A DNA stretch of 6,596 nucleotides from JBOGGX01 sp050744245. Its GTDB lineage: Bacteria > Actinomycetota > Acidimicrobiia > Acidimicrobiales > JBOGGX01. The notes under the pieces were generated by a model. The model made no database searches. It worked only from the letters and a program-made list of their open reading frames with translations, and was not told where the DNA came from. Shown piece after piece: positions 1-6,003 of this stretch (positions are counted from its first letter, which is position 1; every line of letters starts with the position of its first letter). A program made the position numbers and the translations under genes. The DNA lies in contig JBOGGX010000170.1 of assembly GCA_050744245.1 (NCBI GenBank), forward strand, positions 1-6,596, read 5' to 3'.

Positions 1-61
1 CCTCCCCTGTCCCCGCCGTCACCCGTCGAGCCGACCACCGCCAGAAGCTAACGCGCCCAAC

Positions 62-78
62 GTGCCCTTTAAGGGCAC
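62..78. repeat. 17-bp perfect palindrome, operator or hairpin
   Basis: GTGCCCTT (62-69) and AAGGGCAC (71-78) are exact reverse complements around one central T. As DNA it has the size and symmetry of a dimeric repressor site; as RNA it would form a 6-bp GC-rich stem with a TTTAA loop. It lies 11 bp after the TAA at 49-51, so it could end transcription of a gene arriving from the left. No T tract follows. The symmetry is seen directly; the role is unknown. Confidence 0.4.
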
Positions 79-251
79 TGGTGGGTCGCATGCGGACTTG
101 AGCGCGCGCAAACGCGTGAGGAGGACCCGGCCGGCCCGGCGGCTCAGGACGGCCGGGGGCACGTCTGAGGCGGACCGCGGCCGGCTCGACGCTCGGCCGG
201 CCGGGGCCACCCCTTGGCCCGCGGCCGGCACCGCTCGCAGCAGGCCGTCGA

Positions 252-270
252 CCCCGCTCAAACCGCGGGG
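252..270 (-). terminator. Possible terminator after the molybdoenzyme gene
   Basis: CCCCGC (252-257) pairs with GCGGGG (265-270) around a 7-nt loop. It lies about 45 bp past the stop of the leftward molybdoenzyme gene. There is no T tract on either strand, so intrinsic termination is only a suggestion, and in DNA this GC-rich a 6-bp stem may arise by chance. Confidence 0.25.
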
Positions 271-314
271 CCGAGGCCAGGCTCCCGCCGATCAACCCGC
301 GTCGTGTTCCACGG

Positions 315-1994
315 TCACGGGTCGTTCGCCGGCGAAGCTATGAGGTGCGGACGACGACCCGTTGTCCGATCGGTGAACTCGTCGTGAAGGGGAGACGAAG
401 ACCGCCCGCGCCCCCGCGCCCCTCGGCCGTCGACCGTCACCTCCACGGTGTGCCAGCCGGTCGCTCCCGACGGTGCCGGCGGGGCGGTGGCGGACGTCTG
501 CGTCGCCCCGGTCCCGTCGGTGGCCCGCACCTGGAGGCGGCGGGACCCCGGCGCCAGGTCGGCTTCGACGACCCATTGCACCCATGAGCTGTCGGAGAGC
601 GGGCCGGACAGCCGGCCGAGCAGCCACGGCTCGTCGTCGACCCGGACCTCGACCGCGCTGATCGTGCGGATCGGCGCCCAGGCCATCCCGGCGATCGCCG
701 TGCGGCCCGCGGGGACCGTCGCCCCCCGCCGGGGGACGTCGATGCGCGACTGGGTCTTGATCGGGCCCTCCTTGGCCCACCCCCGAGGGATCCAGTAGCC
801 GTCGAAGCCGTCCCACGTCGTCAGCTCGATCTCGGCCAGCCACTTGGTGGCGGAGACGTAGCCGTAGAGGCCGGGCACGACCAGCCGGGCCGGGAACCCG
901 TGCTCGACGGGCAGCGGCTCCCCGCCCATGGCCACCGCCACCATCGCCGGGCGCCCGTCCGTCGCGATCTCGTAGGGAAACCCACCGGTCCAGCCGTCGA
1001 CCGATCGTCCGACGACCTGGGTGGCCGCGTCGCGCACCTCGACCCGGTCGAGCAGGTCGGCGAGGGGCACGCCGCTCCACCATGCGTTCCCGACCAGGTC
1101 GCCGCCGACCTCGTTGGAGACGCACGAGAGCGTGATGTACTCGTCGACGAGGTCCATCGCCATGAGGTCGTCCAGGGTGAACTCGAGCGGCCGGTCGACC
1201 AGGCCGGTGATCGCGAGCGTCCAGTCCGTCGGATCGACCTGCGGCACGAGGATGGCGGTGTCGATCCGGTAGAAGTCGCCGTTCGGCGTGACCAGCGGCG
1301 TGATCCCGTCGACCGGGTCGAACACCTCGACACCGGCCGGGACCGGGGGTGCCGTCCTCGAACGCAGGCGTGCCGCCACCCGGCTGCGGGCGGCCTCGAC
1401 ATTGCCCGCGAGCCGGAGAAAACTCCCCGCGGCGGCACCGGACAGGGTCACGACGGCGGTGGCGCCGGCGGCGAGCAGAAATCGACGCCGGCTCCTGACG
1501 CGCTCGTCCAGCCGACGATCGGGCGCGGCCAGGTCGGCCGCCGACGACGCGGCCAGGGCGAGCAGGCCCCGGAGCAGGGCGAGACCGACACCGGTCGCCA
1601 CCGCGGCGGACAGCCAGGCCGCGACGTTCGACGACGCCTCCCCTCGTGCTCCCGCCCAACCTCCGACCAGCCCGAACGCAATGAAACCGGCCGCACCCGC
1701 CCAGAACCGACGCCGGGCCATGATCCCGAACCAGGCTCCGAGCCCGAGGGTGAACACGACGATCCCGGCGACGAGCGCCGCCTTCTGTCGGCTCCCGACC
1801 GTGTCGATGCTCCAGCGGACGATCCCGCCGGGCGTCAGGTCGACGACGACGTCGGCGACGGCCAGCACCAACGACGGCACCGACGAGGCGAGCCCCGACG
1901 CCAGCTCGCCTGCGGCCAGGGCGACACCAGCCGCCAGCGACCCGGCCACGGCCGCGTCACGTCGCCCCGCGATCGCGACGTCGGCGCCGTCCAT
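315..1994 (-). CDS. Membrane-anchored molybdopterin-dependent oxidoreductase (sulfite oxidase-like)
   Basis: Predicted oxidoreductase of 559 residues carrying a molybdenum cofactor on the outer face of the membrane. Hydrophobic segments lie near residues 13-34, 72-94, 98-116, 123-148 and 171-193, with a weaker one near 41-56. The last is preceded by SRRRFLLAAG (168-177), a twin-arginine-like motif. This matches actinobacterial polytopic proteins whose early helices use Sec and whose last helix and cofactor domain use Tat. Residues about 220-395 form the molybdopterin domain; Cys291 in ITLSCVSNEVGG is the expected molybdenum ligand. Residues about 410-520 resemble the Ig-like Mo-cofactor dimerisation domain. 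After GWHTVEVTVDG (513-523) a basic tail of about 36 residues is not family-like, so a stop may be lost. Its ATG is the first in frame; the ribosome site is weak. The substrate cannot be inferred: 'sulfite oxidase' names the fold only. It stands alone, 122 bp from the alcohol dehydrogenase gene on the same strand. Confidence 0.9.
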   Translation of the reverse strand: MDGADVAIAGRRDAAVAGSLAAGVALAAGELASGLASSVPSLVLAVADVVVDLTPGGIVRWSIDTVGSRQKAALVAGIVVFTLGLGAWFGIMARRRFWAGAAGFIAFGLVGGWAGARGEASSNVAAWLSAAVATGVGLALLRGLLALAASSAADLAAPDRRLDERVRSRRRFLLAAGATAVVTLSGAAAGSFLRLAGNVEAARSRVAARLRSRTAPPVPAGVEVFDPVDGITPLVTPNGDFYRIDTAILVPQVDPTDWTLAITGLVDRPLEFTLDDLMAMDLVDEYITLSCVSNEVGGDLVGNAWWSGVPLADLLDRVEVRDAATQVVGRSVDGWTGGFPYEIATDGRPAMVAVAMGGEPLPVEHGFPARLVVPGLYGYVSATKWLAEIELTTWDGFDGYWIPRGWAKEGPIKTQSRIDVPRRGATVPAGRTAIAGMAWAPIRTISAVEVRVDDEPWLLGRLSGPLSDSSWVQWVVEADLAPGSRRLQVRATDGTGATQTSATAPPAPSGATGWHTVEVTVDGRGARGRGRSSSPLHDEFTDRTTGRRPHLIASPANDP

Positions 1995-2053
1995 GCCCGA
2001 CCGTCATAGCCGACGACTGCCGTAGTACACGAGCACCCGAGGCTCGATTTCCC

Positions 2054-2104
2054 GGTTCTGTAACCCCCAGGTCCCGCTTTTCGAGACCTCAGGGCGACAG
2101 AACC
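2054..2104 (-). repeat. 51-nt symmetric imperfect inverted repeat; terminator or palindromic element
   Basis: GGTTCTGT (2054-2061) pairs perfectly with ACAGAACC (2097-2104). Inside, after a 2x2 internal loop, CCC (2064-2066) pairs with GGG (2092-2094); after another 2x2 loop, AGGTC (2069-2073) pairs with GACCT (2085-2089), leaving an 11-nt loop. It starts 12 bp after the alcohol dehydrogenase stop and ends 59 bp before the molybdoenzyme start, both leftward genes. It could be a terminator for the first, a 5' leader structure for the second, or a copy of a dispersed palindromic element. No T tract follows. The gap 1995-2116 otherwise shows no clear promoter; TATGAC on the minus strand, just upstream of the molybdoenzyme ATG, is only a weak -10 candidate. 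Confidence 0.55.
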
Positions 2105-2116
2105 AGCGGGGTCGGG

Positions 2117-3124
2117 TCACGCCATCCGGAGTACCCCGGCGCCGGCAAAGCGGTCGTGGGCGAGGTCGTCGAGGGCCCGGTCGGCGGCGGCGAAGGGATA
2201 GGGCACCGTGGTCACCCGGATCGGGATCTCGGCCGCGACGGCCAGGAACTCGACACCGTCGGCCCGGGTGTTGGCGGTGACGCTGCGGACCTGACGCTCG
2301 TCGAACAGGTGCCGTTGGTAGTCGAGCGGCGGGATGGTCGACAGGTGGATGCCGGCCACCGCGAGCGTGCCGCCGGGATCGAGCGCCTCGAGCGCCACCG
2401 GCACCAGCCCACCGGCCGGGGCGAACAGGATGGCGGCGTCGAGCGGCTCGGGCGGCGGTTCGTCGACGCCGGCCGCCGAGGCGGCGCCGAGCTCGAGGGC
2501 GAGCCGCCGAGCCTCGGACGAACGGGTCACCACGTGGACCGTCGCCCCCTCACGGATCGCAACCTGGGCCGCGAGATGAGCAGACCCGCCGAAGCCGTAG
2601 ATGCCCAACCGTCCGCCGGGCGGGAGGGCGGCGCGACGCAGCGCCCGGTAGCCGATGATGCCGGCACACAGGAGCGGTGCCGCCTCCTCGTCGGTGAAGA
2701 CGTCCGACAGCTGGTAGGCGAACCGCTCATCGACGACGGCGAACTCGGCATAGCCGCCATCGTCGTCCCAGCCGGTGAAGCGAGGGGATCGGCACAGGTT
2801 CTCGTCGCCCCGCAGGCAGAACCGGCAGCACCCGCAGGTGTGGCGCAACCAGGCGATGCCGACCCGCCGGCCGACGGCGAAGCGGGACGCTCCCGGTCCT
2901 AGCGCGTCGACGACCCCGACGATCTCGTGGCCGGGCACGACGCCCACGCCCGGCCGCCGGGGCGCGAGATCGCCCTCGGCCAGGTGGAGGTCGGTCCGGC
3001 ACACGCCGCACACGGACACCCGCACCCTGAGCTCCCCTGGCGCAGGTATGGGCGCCGTCCGCTCGACCGGGCGCAGCGGTCGGGTGTCGATCGGTCCAGG
3101 CGCCTCGATCACCCACGCCCGCAT
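2117..3124 (-). CDS. Zinc-dependent alcohol dehydrogenase, MDR family
   Basis: Medium-chain dehydrogenase of 335 residues, expected to interconvert alcohols and aldehydes with NAD(P) in the cytoplasm. The GroES-like domain carries CGVCRTDLH, with Cys42 as the likely catalytic zinc ligand, and PGHE (His66-Glu67). Cys97, Cys100, Cys103 and Cys111 in the CGCCRFCLRGDENLC stretch fit the structural zinc. Cys153 in LLCAGIIGYRAL is the likely third catalytic ligand. The nucleotide fold has GIYGFGGSAHLAAQ (174-187), the GFGxSAH variant of cinnamyl-alcohol-dehydrogenase-like enzymes. Arg201 after the second strand may favour NADP, which is tentative. Length is normal and the frame intact. GGGAGG (3137-3142) lies 12 nt before the ATG, slightly long. 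Only 19 bp separate it from the stop of the CARDB-like gene upstream, so the two are probably one transcript. Its substrate cannot be told from sequence. Confidence 0.93.
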   Translation of the reverse strand: MRAWVIEAPGPIDTRPLRPVERTAPIPAPGELRVRVSVCGVCRTDLHLAEGDLAPRRPGVGVVPGHEIVGVVDALGPGASRFAVGRRVGIAWLRHTCGCCRFCLRGDENLCRSPRFTGWDDDGGYAEFAVVDERFAYQLSDVFTDEEAAPLLCAGIIGYRALRRAALPPGGRLGIYGFGGSAHLAAQVAIREGATVHVVTRSSEARRLALELGAASAAGVDEPPPEPLDAAILFAPAGGLVPVALEALDPGGTLAVAGIHLSTIPPLDYQRHLFDERQVRSVTANTRADGVEFLAVAAEIPIRVTTVPYPFAAADRALDDLAHDRFAGAGVLRMA

Positions 3125-3143
3125 GCTCGACGCCGACCTCCCG

Positions 3144-3446
3144 TTACTGGACGATGACCGTCGTTCCGAGCGCCGTCCCGTCCGGCAACGTCACCGACAG
3201 GTCGTAGTAGCCGGGCGCCAGCGCGCTCACGTCGAGGAACACGCCGTAGGACCCGCCGGCGGACGATGCCGGCGCGTCGACGTACTGGTCGAGGTGCACC
3301 GTTCCATCGGAACCCCACGTCTGCACGTAATCCTGGTGGCCCGGGTCATCGGGCCCGTTGTTGGTCACGTTGTACACCAGCCGGTCGGTCCCCGACGGGA
3401 ACGGGTTGTTCTGCTCGATGTGGCTGAAGTCGATCGCGAAGCTCAT
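3144..3446 (-). CDS. Small hypothetical protein with CARDB-like beta fold
   Basis: A 100-residue acidic protein. The ATG at 3446 is chosen over an in-frame ATG at 3488 because GGAGG (3455-3459) sits 8 nt before it, while the extra 14 residues of the longer form are encoded in the palindromic GC-rich leader. The pattern LVYNVTNNGPDDP (23-35), a central strand region, then LAPGYYDLSVTLPDG (76-90) and a C-terminal valine-rich strand resembles the CARDB Ig-like fold, in which a central N-x-G turn and a 'pG.Y.l.V.ld' strand are typical. CARDB domains are usually parts of secreted proteins, but here there is no signal peptide, membrane helix or other domain. It is probably cytoplasmic and co-transcribed with the alcohol dehydrogenase 19 bp downstream. 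No function is known; the fold assignment comes from pattern recognition only. Confidence 0.75.
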   Translation of the reverse strand: MSFAIDFSHIEQNNPFPSGTDRLVYNVTNNGPDDPGHQDYVQTWGSDGTVHLDQYVDAPASSAGGSYGVFLDVSALAPGYYDLSVTLPDGTALGTTVIVQ

Positions 3447-3454
3447 CGGGCCAT

Positions 3455-3459
3455 CCTCC
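3455..3459 (-). promoter_or_regulatory. Ribosome binding site that sets the CARDB-like gene start
   Basis: The minus strand reads GGAGG here, 8 nt before the ATG at 3446. It is among the clearest Shine-Dalgarno sequences in the window and overlaps the end of the palindrome at 3458-3477 by two bases. Confidence 0.75.
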
Positions 3460-3477
3460 GGGCGGGCGCCCGCCCGG
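3458..3477. repeat. 20-bp perfect GC-only palindrome beside a ribosome binding site
   Basis: CCGGGCGGGC (3458-3467) is followed directly by its exact reverse complement GCCCGCCCGG (3468-3477). It lies in the presumed leader of the CARDB-like/alcohol dehydrogenase transcript and touches the Shine-Dalgarno sequence. A hairpin here could limit ribosome access or act as a second terminator for the leftward gene upstream. DNA of this composition forms such palindromes more readily than average, but a perfect 20-bp one is still rare. Confidence 0.5.
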
Positions 3478-3498
3478 GGCAGGGCCATCGGGAGTCCG

Positions 3499-3522
3499 GA
3501 CGGGCAGGCGCGGCTGCCCGTC
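3499..3522 (-). terminator. Perfect 9-bp hairpin, likely terminator of the small HeH-like gene
   Basis: GACGGGCAG (3499-3507) pairs perfectly with CTGCCCGTC (3514-3522) around a 6-nt loop. On the minus strand it starts 14 nt after the stop of the small gene ending at 3537 and precedes the next leftward start. There is no T tract, which is common for terminator-like hairpins in high-GC actinobacteria. Position and stem strength are the evidence. Confidence 0.55.
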
Positions 3523-3536
3523 AGGACGACGGAAGG

Positions 3537-3719
3537 TCAGCGACCGACGGTCCGCACGAGTTCCGCCTTGTTCATCCTCGAGCGGCCCTTGATCTGCTTC
3601 GCCTTGGCCTCGTTGTCGAGCTGATCCCGCGTGCGGCCGCCCGGCCCCCGGTGCGACCGTAGACCGCCGCGCCGGCCGGACGAGATGTCCTCGGGTACAA
3701 CCTTCGAGCCCGGGTTCAC
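3537..3719 (-). CDS. Small basic protein with HeH/SAP-like or Rho-N-like motif
   Basis: Up to 60 residues from a GTG at 3719. The last 30 residues, with RDQLDNEAKAKQIKGRSRMN and then KAELVRTV, match the helix-extended-loop-helix pattern (LY..A...I.GRS.M.K.EL..A) seen in small actinobacterial proteins, in C-terminal tails of bacterial Ku and in Rho-N-like domains, where it is associated with nucleic-acid binding. The first 30 residues are Arg/Gly-rich and not recognisable. The start is uncertain: a GTG at 3719 would make the gene overlap the 5' end of the opposite-strand P450 gene by 35 bp, and no good ribosome site precedes it. No ATG or GTG lies between 3719 and the internal Met codon at 3575, so a rare start codon or a truncated remnant is possible. 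A strong hairpin follows its stop. Confidence 0.55.
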   Translation of the reverse strand: MNPGSKVVPEDISSGRRGGLRSHRGPGGRTRDQLDNEAKAKQIKGRSRMNKAELVRTVGR

Positions 3720-4898
3720 CGAGGATCCGTATCCTCGGACCGCCCGGCTGCGCAGCACGACCCCGTGCACCGCAGCCCCTTGGACTTCTGGCTGCTGTTC
3801 GGCTACGACGATGTGAGCCGGTTTCTCCGCGATCCGACGCTCAGCGTCGAGGACCGCAGGGCCCGGCCCCGGCCGATCGACCACCTCACCCGCGAGCTGA
3901 TCGGCGACCGGGCCGACCGGGGCCAGTACGCGATGCTCAACCGCGACCCGCCCGACCACACCCGGCTGCGCCGCCTCGTGTCCAAGGCGTTCAGCCCCAA
4001 GGCGCTGGCCGCGCTCGGTCCCAGGGTGGCCGCGCTCACCGACGCCGCCCTCGATCGGGCCGCTGCGGCCGGGCCCGGGCGGTTCGACCTCATCGGCGAC
4101 CTGGCCTTCCCGCTCCCGTTCACGGTCATCTCCGACATGCTCGGGATGCCGGAGACCGACGCGGACCGGCTGCGCAGCTGGTCGGGTCAGCTGGTCCGCT
4201 CGCTCGAGCCGCTGTTCGATCCGGCGGCGCTCGAGGCCATCGCCGTGGCCGGCGACGCCATGCGTGCCTTCCTCACCGATGCGATCGACTGGAAGCGCCG
4301 CCATCCGTCCGACGACATGCTGTCGGCGCTCATCGCGGCCGAGGACGAGGGCGAGGTCCTGTCGGACGAGGAGCTCCTCGAGCAGATCCTGCTGCTCTAC
4401 GTCGCCGGGCACGAGACGACCGTCAAACTCATCGGCAACGGCGTGCTCGCGCTCGTCAACCATCGTGACGAGCTCGAGGCGCTGGTCCGCGAGCCGGGGC
4501 TGGTCGCCGGGGCCATCGACGAGTTGCTGCGCTCCGACAGCCCGGTGCAGATGTCGCGCCGCATCACGGTGGCCGACGTCGACGTCGGCGACCACACCAT
4601 CGAAGCCGGATCGTTCGTCGTGCTCGTGCTGGGCTCGGCCAACCGAGACCAGGCCCGGTGGGGCGAGACCGCCGATGACCGCGATCTTCAGCGCGCGGGC
4701 GCGGCGCAGCACCTCTCGTTCGGCGGCGGGGCGCACTACTGCCTCGGCGCGTCGCTGGCGCGGCTCGAGGGCCGGGTGGCGATCGGTCGACTCGTCGAGC
4801 GGTTCCCCCGGCTGGACCTGTCCGGCCCGCCGACGTGGAACGGCCGGATCAACCTGCGCGGCCTGTCCTCGCTGCCCCTCTCCCTATGCACCCGCTGA
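3685..4898 (+). CDS. Cytochrome P450, apparent single-base frameshift near the 5' end
   Basis: Soluble bacterial P450, expected to oxygenate a small organic substrate using electrons from a separate ferredoxin and reductase, neither seen here. The family-typical N-terminus TTFEPGFTEDPYP starts at the ATG at 3685, but after codon 24 (AGC, 3754-3756) homology moves to the frame reading HDPVHRSPLDFW. Adding one base near 3756 would give a 404-residue protein, the usual length. As written, translation is only possible from GTG 3765 (377 residues), lacking the N-terminus. In that numbering: AGHETT of the I helix (215-220), the ExxR pair Glu253/Arg256, and FGGGAHYCLG with haem ligand Cys326. All catalytic motifs are present. 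The ribosome site before 3685 is weak. It is the only complete rightward gene, and its 3' end overlaps the HTTM gene by 50 bp. Substrate unknown. Confidence 0.92.
3719..3738. repeat. 8-bp inverted repeat with 4-nt loop in the P450 5' coding region
   Basis: CCGAGGAT (3719-3726) and ATCCTCGG (3731-3738) are exact reverse complements around CCGT. It encodes part of the conserved EDPYP stretch of the P450, so the symmetry may be a by-product of coding. It also sits exactly at the possible GTG start of the opposite-strand small gene, where it could affect initiation of either gene. Confidence 0.4.
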
Positions 4899-6003
4899 CC
4901 GGCAGGGCGAACCATGCGGTCAGCGGCAGCCGGCTGGGCACGAACGCCACCGCCGCCCGCCCCCCGACGACCCGCTGGTCGCGATCGACGACGACCAGCT
5001 GCGTTCCGGCTCGGGCCGGTACGACGCGGAACCGGGCCGACCAGTCGAGCGCGCCGACGACGGCCATGAGCCGGCGCAGGTCCGCCCGGCGGGCGTCGAC
5101 GACGATGACGCGATCGCGGGTCGACGGCACCGCCCAGATCACCAGGGCGGCGATCGCCAGCATCGAGAACACCTCGACCCGGGCGGTGAGCTGGATGGCG
5201 ACGTGGAAGCCCACCGCCACCCAGACGGCGGCGTAGCGGGTCGAGCGCGACCACAGACCGAACGCGATGAACAACTCGGTCAGCATGATCGCCTTGGCCG
5301 CCCCGGTGTGGAAGGACCGGTCGACGAGGAGGGCAACGGCCCAGTCCGGCAGGACCGAGGCGGACAGCCGGTCCTCCACCTGGACCATCCGCAGCCAGGT
5401 CACGGTTCCACCGAACCAGTCGGCGTCGAGCAGCTTGCTCAGCCCCGAGGCGCCGTAGACGGTCGAGGCCTCGAACCGCAGCAGCCACAGGGGCCACGCC
5501 GGTGCCCGCGGGTCGAGCGGCGGGAGCTCACGTCGTCGGCGCAGCCAGGCGTCCACCGAGAGCTTGCGCCCGCACGGAGCTGCGGCCAGCCCGGCCAGCA
5601 CGATGACCAGGTAGGCGCGGTTGTTGTGGAAGTGGGTGGTCGAGAGGAACAGGTTGTGGGCCACCACCCCGAACGTCGTCGCCGTCGCCGCCCGCGTCCT
5701 CCATCCCGCGGTCATCCCCAGCGCGGCGGCGACGGCGAGGCCGAGCAGGCCGGTGTGCACGAGACGGGGGGCTTCCGGGTACCACCCGGCGTAGGGCTCG
5801 TGGAAGACGTCGCGGTAGATCGTGCCGCGCCACGCGTCGGCCAGGAACGGTCGGAGGTGCAGCAGGACCACCGGGCCAACGGCGATGCGGAGCAGGCGGA
5901 GCGACCGCAGGCTGACCCTGCGTCCGAGCAGCTCGTCGAACCGGGCCAAGAGTCCGCCCGGACGGGTCGGCGCCGCCGGTCGGGCCGCGGCGGGGGCGGT
6001 CAT
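4849..6003 (-). CDS. HTTM domain integral membrane protein
   Basis: A 384-residue polytopic membrane protein of the HTTM family, which is related to the membrane part of vitamin K-dependent gamma-carboxylase; bacterial members mostly have no known reaction. Hydrophobic stretches lie near residues 38-54, 82-98, 107-120, 130-143, 220-227 with 236-250, 257-273 and 277-292. Family signatures visible are HNLFLSTTHFHNNRAYL (116-132) and YGASGLSKLLDADWFGGT (183-200). The ATG at 6003 is chosen because the preceding residues in that frame are Arg/Pro-rich noise and the ATG overlaps the upstream gene's TGA (ATGA, 6000-6003), a typical translational coupling. The C-terminal 90 residues are a soluble basic domain with a strand-like QLVVVDRDQRVVGG segment (335-348). 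It converges on the P450 gene with a 50-bp overlap and no visible terminator between them. Confidence 0.88.
   Translation of the reverse strand: MTAPAAARPAAPTRPGGLLARFDELLGRRVSLRSLRLLRIAVGPVVLLHLRPFLADAWRGTIYRDVFHEPYAGWYPEAPRLVHTGLLGLAVAAALGMTAGWRTRAATATTFGVVAHNLFLSTTHFHNNRAYLVIVLAGLAAAPCGRKLSVDAWLRRRRELPPLDPRAPAWPLWLLRFEASTVYGASGLSKLLDADWFGGTVTWLRMVQVEDRLSASVLPDWAVALLVDRSFHTGAAKAIMLTELFIAFGLWSRSTRYAAVWVAVGFHVAIQLTARVEVFSMLAIAALVIWAVPSTRDRVIVVDARRADLRRLMAVVGALDWSARFRVVPARAGTQLVVVDRDQRVVGGRAAVAFVPSRLPLTAWFALPVSGCIGRGAARTGRAG

Larger units (their letters stand above)
1..314. other. Region without a convincing gene
   Basis: I find no reading frame here that looks like a real protein: open frames exist on both strands, but they are Arg/Pro/Ala/Gly-rich, as expected of random GC-rich DNA. 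The rightward frame open at the left edge gives a Pro/Ser-rich tail and stops with TAA at 49-51. It could be the 3' end of a gene that starts outside the window, but 16 residues are not enough to tell. The stretch holds the palindrome at 62-78 and a hairpin at 252-270; I see nothing else in it. Confidence 0.5.

Noticed and set aside
62..343. Rightward 93-codon frame beginning in the palindrome
   Set aside because: The start would be GTG inside the palindrome, with no ribosome site and an Arg/Pro/Ala-rich product without motifs.
292..1659. Leftward open frame of 455 codons overlapping the molybdoenzyme gene
   Set aside because: Shifted frame of the molybdoenzyme; Arg/Gly/Pro-rich without any domain, whereas the chosen frame has the Mo-ligand Cys and membrane helices.
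900..2009. Rightward open frame of 369 codons antisense to the molybdoenzyme gene
   Set aside because: Composition is Asp/Arg/Gly/His-rich noise and no ribosome site or motif supports it.
2775..3662. Rightward open frame of 295 codons over the alcohol dehydrogenase start and the CARDB-like gene
   Set aside because: It is antisense to two supported genes with good ribosome sites and contains no recognisable domain.
3537..4736. Long leftward open frame of 399 codons opposite the P450 gene
   Set aside because: Everything before its last 30 or so residues is the antisense of well-supported P450 codons and is His/Arg/Glu/Gly-rich noise. Only the extreme C-terminal end, the HeH-like motif, is kept as a gene.
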